Part shown: positions 36,935-45,681 of the stretch, in pieces | How positions within the stretch are numbered: the first letter of the stretch is position 1 | Layout: each line of letters opens with the position of its first letter | Assembly (NCBI RefSeq): GCF_947495995.1 | Contig: NZ_CANMAX010000002.1 | Location: 558,001 to 622,000, forward strand | Length of the DNA: 64,000 nucleotides | Direction of reading: 5' to 3' | Origin: an uncultured Tenacibaculum sp. | GTDB taxonomy: Bacteria; Bacteroidota; Bacteroidia; Flavobacteriales; Flavobacteriaceae | The notes under the pieces: model-generated | Databases searched by the model: none | The model's input: only the letters and a program-made list of their open reading frames with translations | What the model was told of the DNA's origin: nothing | Position numbers and translations under genes: made by a program

Positions 36935-37285
36935 TTAGTCGTTATGCATAAATCGCTGCTTAGCTAGCAATTCTTCTTCAGTTTCAACATTATCTTCGTC
37001 AGGCACACAACAGTCAACCGGACAAACAGCAGCACATTGAGGTTCTTCATGGAAACCTTTACATTCTGTACATTTATCAACTACTATATAATAAATTTCA
37101 TCAGAAATTGGTTCTTGATCCTCGTCTGCGTTTGCACTATTTCCGTTAGGTAAAACTATATTACCTCCTAAATCTGTACCGTCAGCATATTTCCACTCCT
37201 CTGCTCCTTCATATATCGCTGTGTTTGGGCACTCAGGTTCACAAGCACCACAATTTATACATTCATCTGTTATAATAATCGCCAT
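36935..37285 (-). CDS. 4Fe-4S dicluster ferredoxin
   Basis: The 116-residue protein has one cluster motif at the start ([13 protein letters not shown]) and a second ([20 protein letters not shown]), with an acidic insert between them. It is the bacterial-type low-potential ferredoxin common in Bacteroidetes. It is divergent to the acyl-CoA reductase gene. Confidence 0.95.
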   Translation of the reverse strand: MAIIITDECINCGACEPECPNTAIYEGAEEWKYADGTDLGGNIVLPNGNSANADEDQEPISDEIYYIVVDKCTECKGFHEEPQCAAVCPVDCCVPDEDNVETEEELLAKQRFMHND

Positions 37286-37306
37286 AGCTAATCTATTTCA
37301 GTTTTG

Positions 37307-37328
37307 TAACTTTGCTAACGCAAAAATA
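37307..37328. promoter_or_regulatory. Divergent promoters of the ferredoxin and acyl-CoA reductase genes
   Basis: TAACTTTG (37307-37314, plus) and TATTTTTG (37328-37321 read on minus) both match TAnnTTTG. They lie 43 bp and 36 bp from the respective start codons and overlap in space, so the two genes may compete for polymerase. Confidence 0.5.
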
Positions 37329-37356
37329 AAGCCAATTTAATTTAGAAACAATTTAA

Positions 37357-38418
37357 ATGGATAAAATCAGAAAACGTATCGATGCGTTTGTAAAATTAGG
37401 TAACTTTTTAAGTCAGTTTTCTCAAGAAGGAATTCAAAAAAATGATACTGTTGAGTTTAACGATATTTTCTTTGATGGATTTAAACATCAATTAAAATTA
37501 GCTGAGGAAAATAACAACTGGTTTACAAGAGAAAATTTACTGTTTGCTTGTGAGAGCTGGACTAAAGCTTTAACACTGTCCAATATTGAAAAATGGATAA
37601 AAGATGAATCCTTAATTACAGATTCTAATAAGATTGTAGCGGTTGTTATGGCTGGTAATATTCCATTAGTAGGTTTTCATGATTTTCTTTCAGTATTGAT
37701 TTCTGGTCATGCTGTACTTGCTAAATTATCAACTAACGACAAGCATTTGCTTCCATTTATTGCTAAATATCTTGAGTTTTGTAATGATGAATTCAAAGGT
37801 AAAATTACATTTACTAGTGAAAAATTAGAAAATTTTGATGCTGTAATTGCTACAGGTAGTAACAATACTGCTCGTTACTTTGAATTCTATTTTAAAGATA
37901 AACCTAATATTATTCGTAAAAACAGAAATTCTGTTGCTATTATCACTGGTAATGAAAATGAAGAAGATTATGAGAAACTTAGTGAAGATGTTTTTCGTTA
38001 TTTCGGATTAGGTTGTCGTTCTGTTTCTAAACTTTTTATTCCTAAAGATTATGATTTCGATCAATTCTTTAAAGGAATGTACAACAAACAAGATATCATC
38101 AATAATGCAAAGTATGCGAATAATTACGATTATAACAAAGCAGTATACTTAATGAGTGAGTTTGATATTTTAGAAAACGGATTTTTAATGATTAAGGAAG
38201 ATGAAAGTTATGCTTCTCCTATCGCTTCTATTTTCTACGAATATTACGACAACTCAGATGATTTAAAGATTAAATTATACGAAGACCGTGATAAAATACA
38301 ATGTGTAGTTGCTAAAGATTTTCTAGAACAAGAAATATCTTTCGGGCAAACACAACACCCTAATTTATGGGATTACGCCGATGGTGTAAACACGCTAAAC
38401 TTTCTATCAAACCTCTAA
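37357..38418 (+). CDS. Acyl-CoA reductase (LuxC-like)
   Basis: The 353-residue protein belongs to the aldehyde-dehydrogenase-like LuxC family: VAVVMAGNIPLVGFHDFLSV, then FRYFGLGCRSVSKLFIP with the likely catalytic Cys, and a VIATGSNNTARYFEFYF cofactor region. It reduces an acyl-CoA to an aldehyde. In flavobacteria it regularly precedes serC, as here with an 11-bp gap; the physiological reason is not known to me. Confidence 0.88.
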   Translation: MDKIRKRIDAFVKLGNFLSQFSQEGIQKNDTVEFNDIFFDGFKHQLKLAEENNNWFTRENLLFACESWTKALTLSNIEKWIKDESLITDSNKIVAVVMAGNIPLVGFHDFLSVLISGHAVLAKLSTNDKHLLPFIAKYLEFCNDEFKGKITFTSEKLENFDAVIATGSNNTARYFEFYFKDKPNIIRKNRNSVAIITGNENEEDYEKLSEDVFRYFGLGCRSVSKLFIPKDYDFDQFFKGMYNKQDIINNAKYANNYDYNKAVYLMSEFDILENGFLMIKEDESYASPIASIFYEYYDNSDDLKIKLYEDRDKIQCVVAKDFLEQEISFGQTQHPNLWDYADGVNTLNFLSNL

Positions 38419-38429
38419 ACCTTTTTTAA

Positions 38430-39494
38430 ATGAAAAAGCATAATTTCAGTGCCGGACCTTGTATTCTACCAGAAGAAGTACTAAAAAAAGCCTCTGAAGC
38501 TGTTGTAAATTTTAATAACGACGATTTATCGTTAATAGAAATTTCCCATAGAAGTAAACCATTTGTTGAAGTAATTGAAAAAGGAAGAACTTTAGCATTA
38601 GAACATTTAAACTTATTAGATAAAGGTTATAAAGCTTTATTCTTACAAGGTGGCGCTAGTACTCAGTTTTTAATGACTGCTTATAATTTTTTAAATAAAA
38701 AAGCAGCATACTTAAATACAGGAACTTGGAGTAGTAAAGCGATTAAAGAAGCCAAACTTTTTGGAGATTTAGTTGAGGTTGCTTCTTCTGAAGATAAAAA
38801 CTTTACTTACATACCAAAAGGTTATACTGTTCCTAACGATGTTGATTATTTCCACTGTACAAGTAATAATACCATTTATGGAACTCAAATGAATGAATTT
38901 CCAGAAACTAATGTTCCCTTAATTTGTGACATGAGTTCTGATATTTTTTCTCGTCAGTTAGATTTCTCAAAATTTGATTTAATCTATGCCGGAGCTCAAA
39001 AAAATATGGGTCCAGCTGGAGCAACTTTAGTTGTCATTAAAGAAGAATTATTAGATCGTATTTGCAGAGAAGTTCCATCGATGTTAAACTACAAAATACA
39101 TGTAGAAAGAGATAGTATGTTTAATACTCCTTCAGTTTTTGCCGTGTATGTATCTATGTTAACTTTAGATTGGTTAAAAAACTTAGGTGGTATTTCTTTT
39201 ATTGAAGAAGTGAATAAAAAGAAAGCTCAGTTATTATATGATGAAATAGATCGAAATCCACTTTTTGAAGGTATTGTCGCTAAAGAAGATCGTAGTATTA
39301 TGAATGCTACATTTACAATAGCAAACGAGGATTTAAAAACTCGTTTTGATTCAATGTGGGCTGAAGCTCGTATTAATGGAATTAACGGACATCGTTCAAT
39401 TGGTGGATATAGAGCAAGTATGTATAACGCGTTACCATTGTATAGCGTACAAGCTTTAGTAGATGTAATGAAAGAATTAGAGAGAAAAGCATAA
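38430..39494 (+). CDS. serC: Phosphoserine aminotransferase
   Basis: The 354-residue protein begins KKHNFSAGPCILPEEVL, typical of SerC, and has the PLP lysine in YAGAQKNMGPAGATLVV and the NGHRSIGGYRASMYNALP end. It makes 3-phosphoserine from phosphohydroxypyruvate. It is followed by the dehydrogenase gene of the same pathway. Confidence 0.97.
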   Translation: MKKHNFSAGPCILPEEVLKKASEAVVNFNNDDLSLIEISHRSKPFVEVIEKGRTLALEHLNLLDKGYKALFLQGGASTQFLMTAYNFLNKKAAYLNTGTWSSKAIKEAKLFGDLVEVASSEDKNFTYIPKGYTVPNDVDYFHCTSNNTIYGTQMNEFPETNVPLICDMSSDIFSRQLDFSKFDLIYAGAQKNMGPAGATLVVIKEELLDRICREVPSMLNYKIHVERDSMFNTPSVFAVYVSMLTLDWLKNLGGISFIEEVNKKKAQLLYDEIDRNPLFEGIVAKEDRSIMNATFTIANEDLKTRFDSMWAEARINGINGHRSIGGYRASMYNALPLYSVQALVDVMKELERKA

Positions 39495-39500
39495 AATATG

Positions 39501-39570
39501 TGTCATTCTGAACTTGTTTCAAAATCTTATCATTAAAAGAAACTGAAATAAACTCAGATTAATGTACAAA
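39501..39570. repeat. Degraded copy of the intergenic palindromic repeat
   Basis: In the 92-bp gap between serC and the dehydrogenase gene, GTCATTCTGAACTTGTTTCA and a later ACTCAGATTAATGT remnant resemble the repeat at 2341-2405. The outer arms no longer pair well. Confidence 0.45.
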
Positions 39571-39586
39571 CGATTTAAATTATAAA

Positions 39587-40528
39587 ATGAAAATATTAGT
39601 AAACGAAGGAATTACTCAAGGTGGAGTTGATATTTTAGAAAGCAAAGGATTTGAAGTAATCATTACTAAAGTAGCGCAAGAGCAACTTGAAAACTATATT
39701 AACGACAATAGTATTGATGCTATTTTAGTTAAAAACAACACACAAATTCAACAAGAATTAATTGATGGTTGTCCTACTTTAAAATTAATAGCTTCTGCTG
39801 GAACAATGGATAACATTGATGTACAATACGCAATTGATCAAGGTTTACAAGTTGTAAATAGTAAAGAAGGGAGCGCAAATGCAACTGCCGAATTGGTTTT
39901 TGCTCACTTATCTGGTTTAGCTAGAAGTTTACATCAAGCCAATCGAGAAATGCCTTTAGAAGGTGACATGAATTTTAAAGGATTACAAAAATTATATCAC
40001 GGTATAGAATTAAGAGGAAAAACTTTAGGTTTAATCGGAATTAATAATTCAAGTTTAGCAACTGCTAAAATTGCTTTAGGTTACGGAATGAAAGTTGTTT
40101 TTTCTGATCCTGAAGTTGTTGAAACTTCGGTAGAATTAGAGTTTTTTGATGGACAAACATTACATTTTGACTTTAACAGCATTCCTTTTGATGAATTATT
40201 AGAAGAATCTGATTTTATTACAGTGCATTTAAATTCTGATAATTTTAGATTAGGTGAAGCTGAATTTAAAAAAGTAAAAGAAGGTGTTATTATTCTAAAC
40301 TGTGTAAAAGGTGGATTAGTAGATGAAATCGCTCTAGTTGATTCTATTGAAAAAGGTCCGATTCGTTATGCTGCTTTAGATGCATTTGAGAATCAACCAA
40401 ATCCAGAGATTCAATTATTAATGAATCCGAATTTATCGTTATCGCCAAACATTGCAGAAGCAACAAACGAAGCACAACAAAAAATTAGTATCGAATTAGC
40501 AAATCAAATCGCTAATTTACTATCATAA
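39587..40528 (+). CDS. D-3-phosphoglycerate dehydrogenase-like protein
   Basis: The 313-residue protein is a D-2-hydroxyacid dehydrogenase: N-terminal MKILVNEGITQGGVDIL, then GKTLGLIGINNSSLATAKIA, where the usual GxGxxG reads GINNSS, and NCVKGGLVDEIALV with DAFENQP. Position after serC points to serine synthesis. The canonical RGG substrate and GLGRIG cofactor motifs are altered (NCVKGG; GINNSS), so cofactor binding may differ. It lacks an ACT domain. Confidence 0.85.
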   Translation: MKILVNEGITQGGVDILESKGFEVIITKVAQEQLENYINDNSIDAILVKNNTQIQQELIDGCPTLKLIASAGTMDNIDVQYAIDQGLQVVNSKEGSANATAELVFAHLSGLARSLHQANREMPLEGDMNFKGLQKLYHGIELRGKTLGLIGINNSSLATAKIALGYGMKVVFSDPEVVETSVELEFFDGQTLHFDFNSIPFDELLEESDFITVHLNSDNFRLGEAEFKKVKEGVIILNCVKGGLVDEIALVDSIEKGPIRYAALDAFENQPNPEIQLLMNPNLSLSPNIAEATNEAQQKISIELANQIANLLS

Positions 40529-40531
40529 TTT

Positions 40532-41773
40532 ATGGCTAAAATTAAACCATTTAAAGCAGTTAGACCAACCAGAGATAAAGTTGCTCTGGTGTCTTCTAAA
40601 TCTTATGAAACTTATCCGGAAACAGAATTGGATGCAAAACTAGCATTCAATCCTTTTACATTTTTACATGTAGTAAATCCAGGATATAAATACCATTCAC
40701 AAGATGTAACTGGTGAAAAACGCTTTAAATTAGTTCATAATCGTTATTTAGAATTCAAAGAAGATCACATTTTTACTCAAGATGAAAAAGCTTCTTTATA
40801 TGTTTATCAAAAGATATCTTCTGGACAATCTTTTTCAGGAATTATAGCTGCAACTTCTACAGAAGATTATCATAATAACGTAATTAAGATTCATGAACGT
40901 ACACTAAGAAAAAGAGAATTATTATTCGAAAATTATCTAAAAAATACTGGTTTTAATGCTGAACCAGTACTACTTACCTACCCTGATAACAACAAGGTAG
41001 AAGAGATTATTCAGAAATATAAAAAGGAAAGAGCAGAATACGAGTTTACTACTTCTGACAAAGATTTGCATTTACTATGGTTAGTAAACGATCCGTCTGA
41101 TTTACAACTCTTAATTGATGCTTTTAAAGATGTTGAAACTTTATATATTGCTGATGGTCATCATCGTACAACATCTTCTTGTATTTTGGCTAAAAATCTA
41201 GCTAAAGAAAATCCAAATCATACTGGTGATGAAGATTACAATTTTTTTATGAGTTATTTGTTACCAGAAAGTCAGCTTAGTATATATGAATTTAATAGAT
41301 TAATTAAAGATTTAAATGGATTAACTCCAGATGAGTTTTTAATTGAATTAGACACCTATTTCAGAATTGAAAAAAGAGGTCAAGAATTATATAAACCTAA
41401 AGAGAAACATCACTTTAGCATGTATCTTAAAGGTGAATTTTATGCGCTCTATTTACGTAAATCTGCTTATGAATTTACTGATGAATTAAGCAAACTAGAT
41501 GCTGAAATTTTATTTCGAACAGTTTTAAAACCAATTTTAGGTATAGAAGACATTCGAGACGATTCAAAAATTATTTACTCACAAGACAAATCTGATAGTT
41601 TAGAATTAAAAACAAAAGTAGATAGTGGAGATTTTAAAGTCTCTTTTGGTATGATGCCAACTACAATTGAAGAAATAAAAACTATAGTAGATAAAGGATT
41701 AGTAATGCCTCCAAAAACTACTTATATAGAACCTAAACTACGAAGTGCTTTAACGATTTATGAAATCTTATGA
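40532..41773 (+). CDS. DUF1015 family protein
   Basis: The 413-residue protein matches DUF1015: KIKPFKAVRPTRDKVALVSS at the start, NPFTFLHVVNP and a YIADGHHRTTSS motif. The HxxR/ADGHHR motif recalls a kinase- or hydrolase-like active site, but the biochemical role is unclear. It follows the dehydrogenase by 3 bp and overlaps YggS as ATGA. Confidence 0.88.
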   Translation: MAKIKPFKAVRPTRDKVALVSSKSYETYPETELDAKLAFNPFTFLHVVNPGYKYHSQDVTGEKRFKLVHNRYLEFKEDHIFTQDEKASLYVYQKISSGQSFSGIIAATSTEDYHNNVIKIHERTLRKRELLFENYLKNTGFNAEPVLLTYPDNNKVEEIIQKYKKERAEYEFTTSDKDLHLLWLVNDPSDLQLLIDAFKDVETLYIADGHHRTTSSCILAKNLAKENPNHTGDEDYNFFMSYLLPESQLSIYEFNRLIKDLNGLTPDEFLIELDTYFRIEKRGQELYKPKEKHHFSMYLKGEFYALYLRKSAYEFTDELSKLDAEILFRTVLKPILGIEDIRDDSKIIYSQDKSDSLELKTKVDSGDFKVSFGMMPTTIEEIKTIVDKGLVMPPKTTYIEPKLRSALTIYEIL

Positions 41774-42429
41774 TTAAAGAAAATTTAATTCAAATAAAAA
41801 ATACACTTCCCAAAGAAGTTACATTAGTTGCCGTTTCTAAAACAAAACCAGTTGCTGATTTAAAAGAAGCTTATGAAGCTGGTCAACGTATTTTTGGAGA
41901 AAATAAAATACAAGAAATGGTTGCAAAATACGATGAATTGCCAAAAGATATTCAATGGCATATGATCGGTCATTTACAACGTAACAAAGTAAAATACATG
42001 GCTCATTTTGTTGATTTGATTCATGGAGTTGATAGTTTTAAAACACTTGTTGAAATTAACAAACAAGCATTAAAACACGATAGAATTATTAATTGTTTAC
42101 TACAAGCTCGTATTGCAAAAGAAGAAACTAAATTCGGTTTACCATTTGAAGAAATTAAAAATATTATTAATTCAAAAGAATTTAGTAACTTAAACAACGT
42201 AAAAGTAGTTGGACTGATGGGAATGGCTACATTTACTGATAATCAAGATCAATTAACAACAGAGTTTAGCTCATTAAGCAACTTATTTAATGAAATAAAA
42301 AGTACAAACTCTGATTTTTCGATATTATCAATGGGAATGAGTGGTGACTATAAGTTAGCCATAGATTGTGGAAGTACTATGATACGTGTTGGAAGCTCTA
42401 TTTTTGGAGCAAGAAATTATACGATATAA
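41770..42429 (+). CDS. YggS family PLP-binding homeostasis protein
   Basis: The 219-residue protein has the PLP lysine in LVAVSKTKPVADL, FGENKIQEMVAKYDEL, WHMIGHLQRNKVKYM and LSMGMSGDYKLAIDCGSTMIRVGSSIFG. YggS/PLPBP proteins hold and release PLP and have no known reaction. The 4-bp overlap with DUF1015 is conserved-looking; serC in the same run also needs PLP. Confidence 0.94.
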   Translation: MIKENLIQIKNTLPKEVTLVAVSKTKPVADLKEAYEAGQRIFGENKIQEMVAKYDELPKDIQWHMIGHLQRNKVKYMAHFVDLIHGVDSFKTLVEINKQALKHDRIINCLLQARIAKEETKFGLPFEEIKNIINSKEFSNLNNVKVVGLMGMATFTDNQDQLTTEFSSLSNLFNEIKSTNSDFSILSMGMSGDYKLAIDCGSTMIRVGSSIFGARNYTI

Positions 42430-42460
42430 ATACTACATTTAATTACTAAACTGGTTTTCT

Positions 42461-42468
42461 TATATTTG
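42461..42468 (+). promoter_or_regulatory. Promoter -7 box of the exonuclease gene
   Basis: TATATTTG matches TAnnTTTG exactly, about 53 bp before the ATG at 42521. A -33 element is not clear. Confidence 0.45.
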
Positions 42469-42520
42469 TTGTTAATAATTCCTTAATATTACTTAAACTT
42501 TTAATGGGAGAGGCATTTGC

Positions 42521-43621
42521 ATGTATGTTATTTTAGATATTGAAACTACTGGCGGAAAATTTAACGAGGAAGGAATTACCGAAATCGCAGCATATAAATT
42601 CGATGGTCATTCAATTGTTGACCAATTTATTACCTTAGTTAATCCAGAAAGAGAAATACAAGAGTTTGTTGTTAACCTAACAGGTATTAACAACAAAATG
42701 CTACGTAATGCCCCCAAATTTCATGAAGTAGCCAAACGTATTATTGAAATTACCGACAATTGTATCATTGTGGCTCATAATGCTGCATTCGATTATCGAA
42801 TGTTAAAAACAGAATTTGATCGTTTAGGATATAATTACTTTAGAAATACATTATGTACTGTTTCGTTAAGTAAGAAATTAATTCCTGAGCAGCCATCGTA
42901 TAGTTTAGGAAAATTGTGTCGTAATTTAGGAATTCCAGTCACCGATAGACATAGAGCTAACGGCGATGCTTTAGCTACCGTAAAACTTTTTCAGCTTTTA
43001 TTAGAAAAAGATAAAGAGAAAAATATTTTACAACACACTATCAAATATGTTGATAATAGAAATCATAAACTGAAAATTAAGAGCATTCTTGATGATCTAC
43101 CAGAAACTGAAGGAATTTATTACGTTCATAATGAAGAAGGAAATGTGATTTTTATTGGTAGAGGTAAAAATATTAGGTTTGAAGCTAATAAATTATTTTT
43201 AAAACAATCTAAACGTGCTTTAAAAGTAAAAGATAAAGTTGACTCTATCACCTACGAAAAAACTGGAAGTGAGCTTTTTACTCGTTTAAAATATTACCTT
43301 CAACTCACTACAATAAAACCGAAATATAATATCATCCGTAAGAGAAAAATGACTGAAAAAAACTTCGGTCACGATCACTTCATTTTAGTTTCTAAAGGAA
43401 GAATACCTGAAGAAAATGCTGTTATTTTAGTAGAAAACAATGAAGTTTACGGTTATGCTTATACCAACCTATCGTATCAGACAAATCAAATAGAAATTCT
43501 GAAGAATATTTTAACTCCTGTAGATAATAAAGCTTTAGCTAAAACTATCATCAAAAATTATTTAGATACTGCTAATAATACAGATAAGATTATACGATAC
43601 GAACTAGAAAATAATTTGTAA
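42521..43621 (+). CDS. DEDDh exonuclease fused to a GIY-YIG nuclease domain
   Basis: Residues 1 to about 165 form a DnaQ-like 3'-5' exonuclease: ILDIETTGG (D, E), IIVAHNAAFDYRM and HRANGDALAT (H, D). Residues about 193-275 are a GIY-YIG domain: EGIYYVHNEEGNVIFIGRGK and FTRLKYYLQLTTIKPKYN, related to UvrC. Such fusions occur in place of Cho-like nucleases. The GIY Arg/Glu set looks partly kept. A repair or DNA-end processing role is likely. Confidence 0.88.
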   Translation: MYVILDIETTGGKFNEEGITEIAAYKFDGHSIVDQFITLVNPEREIQEFVVNLTGINNKMLRNAPKFHEVAKRIIEITDNCIIVAHNAAFDYRMLKTEFDRLGYNYFRNTLCTVSLSKKLIPEQPSYSLGKLCRNLGIPVTDRHRANGDALATVKLFQLLLEKDKEKNILQHTIKYVDNRNHKLKIKSILDDLPETEGIYYVHNEEGNVIFIGRGKNIRFEANKLFLKQSKRALKVKDKVDSITYEKTGSELFTRLKYYLQLTTIKPKYNIIRKRKMTEKNFGHDHFILVSKGRIPEENAVILVENNEVYGYAYTNLSYQTNQIEILKNILTPVDNKALAKTIIKNYLDTANNTDKIIRYELENNL

Positions 43622-43643
43622 TATTGCTCAAATAATAACTGCT

Positions 43644-44468
43644 TTGAGTACTTCTAAAACTAAGAAAAATTGGAAACAAAGACTTCATGAAATTATTTAT
43701 GAAGCAGATACTCCTGAAGGAAAACTTTTTGATGTTATTCTTCTGATTGCGATATTATTTAGTATAGCTTTAGTAATGCTAGAAAGCGTTAATACGATTA
43801 ACGATAAATACAGTAATGAACTAAATATTGCTGAATGGATTATCACCATTTTATTTTCGCTAGAATATATCCTACGAATTATATCTATTAAAAAACCAGT
43901 TAAATATATTTTTAGTTTTTATGGTATTGTTGATTTTCTATCCACGATTCCGAAATACTTATCTATAATTTTTGTTGGAACACACACACTTGTAGCATTA
44001 AGAGCATTACGATTATTACGTGTATTTAGAATTTTAAAACTTGGTCGTTTTATTGGTGAGTCTGATCATCTTTCTCGTGCTATTAAAGCTAGTATGGCTA
44101 GAATATCTGTTTTCCTATTTTTCGTACTAATTATATGTATCATTTTGGGTTCTCTTATGTATTTAATTGAAGGATCTGAAAATGGTTTTACGAGTATTCC
44201 AAGAAGTGTTTATTGGGCAATTGTAACGCTTACAACAGTAGGTTATGGAGATATTGCACCAGGAACACCTTTGGGTCAGTTTATTGCCAGTGCTATAATG
44301 ATATTGGGTTATGCTATAATTGCCATACCTACAGGAATTGTTTCTTCGGAAATTGTAAAGAAAACAGCACCTAATTTAAATACACAATCTTGCCCTCATT
44401 GTTCAGCAGAAAATCATAAAGATGATGCTATTTATTGTTATCACTGCGGACATAAACTTAACGAGTAA
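43644..44468 (+). CDS. Voltage-gated potassium channel with C-terminal zinc ribbon
   Basis: The 274-residue protein has S1-S4 voltage-sensor helices with Arg repeats (LRALRLLRVFRILKLGRF), S5, the pore filter TLTTVGYGD and S6. It ends in a four-Cys ribbon (CPHCSAENHKDDAIYCYHCGHK), which may sense a ligand or help assembly. The start codon is TTG (43644); the next ATG would remove S1. The end overlaps miaA by one base (TAATG). Confidence 0.9.
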   Translation: MSTSKTKKNWKQRLHEIIYEADTPEGKLFDVILLIAILFSIALVMLESVNTINDKYSNELNIAEWIITILFSLEYILRIISIKKPVKYIFSFYGIVDFLSTIPKYLSIIFVGTHTLVALRALRLLRVFRILKLGRFIGESDHLSRAIKASMARISVFLFFVLIICIILGSLMYLIEGSENGFTSIPRSVYWAIVTLTTVGYGDIAPGTPLGQFIASAIMILGYAIIAIPTGIVSSEIVKKTAPNLNTQSCPHCSAENHKDDAIYCYHCGHKLNE

Positions 44469-45370
44469 TGAATGTACTAATCACCATAGTTGGTCCTACT
44501 GCAATTGGAAAAACAGCTTTAAGTATTGAGCTTGCCAAACATTTTAATTCGGATATTATTTCTTGTGATTCTAGACAGTTTTATAAAGAAATGTGCATTG
44601 GTACTGCTGTTCCTGAAAAAGAAGAATTAGAAGCTGCTACTCATCATTTCATTCAAAACAGAAGTGTTTTTGAAGATTACAATGTAGGAAGTTTTGAAAA
44701 AGATGCGATAGCTAAACTCAATGAATTATTTGATAAAAATAACATTCAAATAATGGTTGGCGGAAGTGGTTTATATGTTGATGCTGTTTTAAAAGGATTA
44801 GATTATTTTCCAGATGTTGATCCACAAATCAGAAAAGGTCTTACCTTAAAATTTGAAAACGAAGGTATCGAATCTCTTCAGCAAGAATTAGAAAAGCTTG
44901 ATATCGAATCTTATCAAAGAATAGCTATCGATAATCCACATCGCTTAATTCGTGCATTAGAAATCTGCATAGGAACAAATCAACCTTATTCCTATTTTAT
45001 AAATAAAGAAAAAGAACCACGAAATTTTAAATCTATAAAAGTCGGATTAACTGCTGATCGTGAAATCATTTATGATAGAATTAATCAGAGAGTTGATATT
45101 ATGGTTAATAATGGTTTATTAGATGAAGCAAAAGCTTTGTTTCCAAACAAACATTTAAATGCACTACAAACGGTTGGTTATAGAGAATTGTTTGAATATT
45201 TTGAAGGTAATTGGGATTTAAACTATGCAATTTCAGAAATAAAAAAGAATACCAGACGTTTCGCTAAAAGACAACTTACTTGGTTTAAAAGAGATACTGA
45301 AACATTATGGTTCGATTTTAAAGAAGATAGAAACACCATTATCCAAAAAATAGAAGCTCAAATAGATTAG
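44468..45370 (+). CDS. miaA: tRNA dimethylallyltransferase
   Basis: The 300-residue protein has the P-loop VGPTAIGKTALSIELA, the CDSRQFYKEMCIGTAVP substrate motif, MVGGSGLYVDAVL and the closing RRFAKRQLTWFKRD segment. It adds the isopentenyl group to A37 of tRNAs reading UNN codons. It is probably co-translated with the channel gene through the TAATG overlap. Confidence 0.96.
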   Translation: MNVLITIVGPTAIGKTALSIELAKHFNSDIISCDSRQFYKEMCIGTAVPEKEELEAATHHFIQNRSVFEDYNVGSFEKDAIAKLNELFDKNNIQIMVGGSGLYVDAVLKGLDYFPDVDPQIRKGLTLKFENEGIESLQQELEKLDIESYQRIAIDNPHRLIRALEICIGTNQPYSYFINKEKEPRNFKSIKVGLTADREIIYDRINQRVDIMVNNGLLDEAKALFPNKHLNALQTVGYRELFEYFEGNWDLNYAISEIKKNTRRFAKRQLTWFKRDTETLWFDFKEDRNTIIQKIEAQID

Positions 45371-45413
45371 TGTTCTTTTTTTTTATAAAGTATTTTATTT
45401 TTCAAATTCTCTA

Positions 45414-45464
45414 CACTCAATATTACATCACTTTCACTCAACAAAAAATCTTGTTCACTCAATA
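45414..45464 (+). promoter_or_regulatory. Three 21-bp-spaced direct repeats upstream of sRNA copy 1
   Basis: CACTCAATA (45414), CACTCAACA (45435) and CACTCAATA (45456) repeat every 21 bp, two helical turns, so they face the same side of the DNA. The last copy ends 4 bp before the -33 TTG. Paired 9-bp repeats with 12-bp spacers are the usual LytTR-domain site layout, and a LytTR regulator gene is adjacent. The link to that regulator is inferred. Confidence 0.65.
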
Positions 45465-45468
45465 CAGA

Positions 45469-45499
45469 TTGTATGAACCTGACATATACTATACATTTG
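45469..45499 (+). promoter_or_regulatory. Promoter of sRNA copy 1
   Basis: TTG at 45469-45471, a 20-bp spacer and TACATTTG at 45492-45499 match the Bacteroidetes promoter consensus. The other copy has the same boxes and identical spacing. Confidence 0.7.
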
Positions 45500-45503
45500 A
45501 ATT

Positions 45504-45655
45504 GAGAAAGAAAATAAATTAGTTGATAAATAAAGAATAAAAAGAAATGAATTAGAAATTAAAAAAATTGCTAGAAAAAAGAGGATGTAATTAAGTTTGT
45601 TTAAGGATTTATAAACCCCACTAAAATGGCTATGATTTTAGTGAGGTTTTTATTT
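45504..45655 (+). ncRNA. Candidate sibling small RNA, copy 1
   Basis: A predicted transcript of about 150 nt runs from just after the -7 box to the terminator at 45613-45649; the 5' end is an estimate. From 45495 to 45615 there is a single C (45571), so the body should be nearly unpaired. Positions 45540-45579 are identical over 40 nt to copy 2, ending with TTGCTAGAAAAA. No ORF is shared by the two copies. The element occupies the 311-bp gap between miaA and the convergent LytTR gene. Confidence 0.65.
45613..45649. terminator. Terminator of sRNA copy 1 and of the LytTR operon
   Basis: AAACCCCACTAAAAT (45613-45627) pairs with ATTTTAGTGAGGTTT (45635-45649) across GGCTATG, followed by TTATTTT. 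One C/A mismatch on the plus strand is a G-U pair on the minus strand, so it may end both transcripts. Confidence 0.8.
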
Positions 45656-45681
45656 TGCTTTATTTATTGTTTAATTATTTA

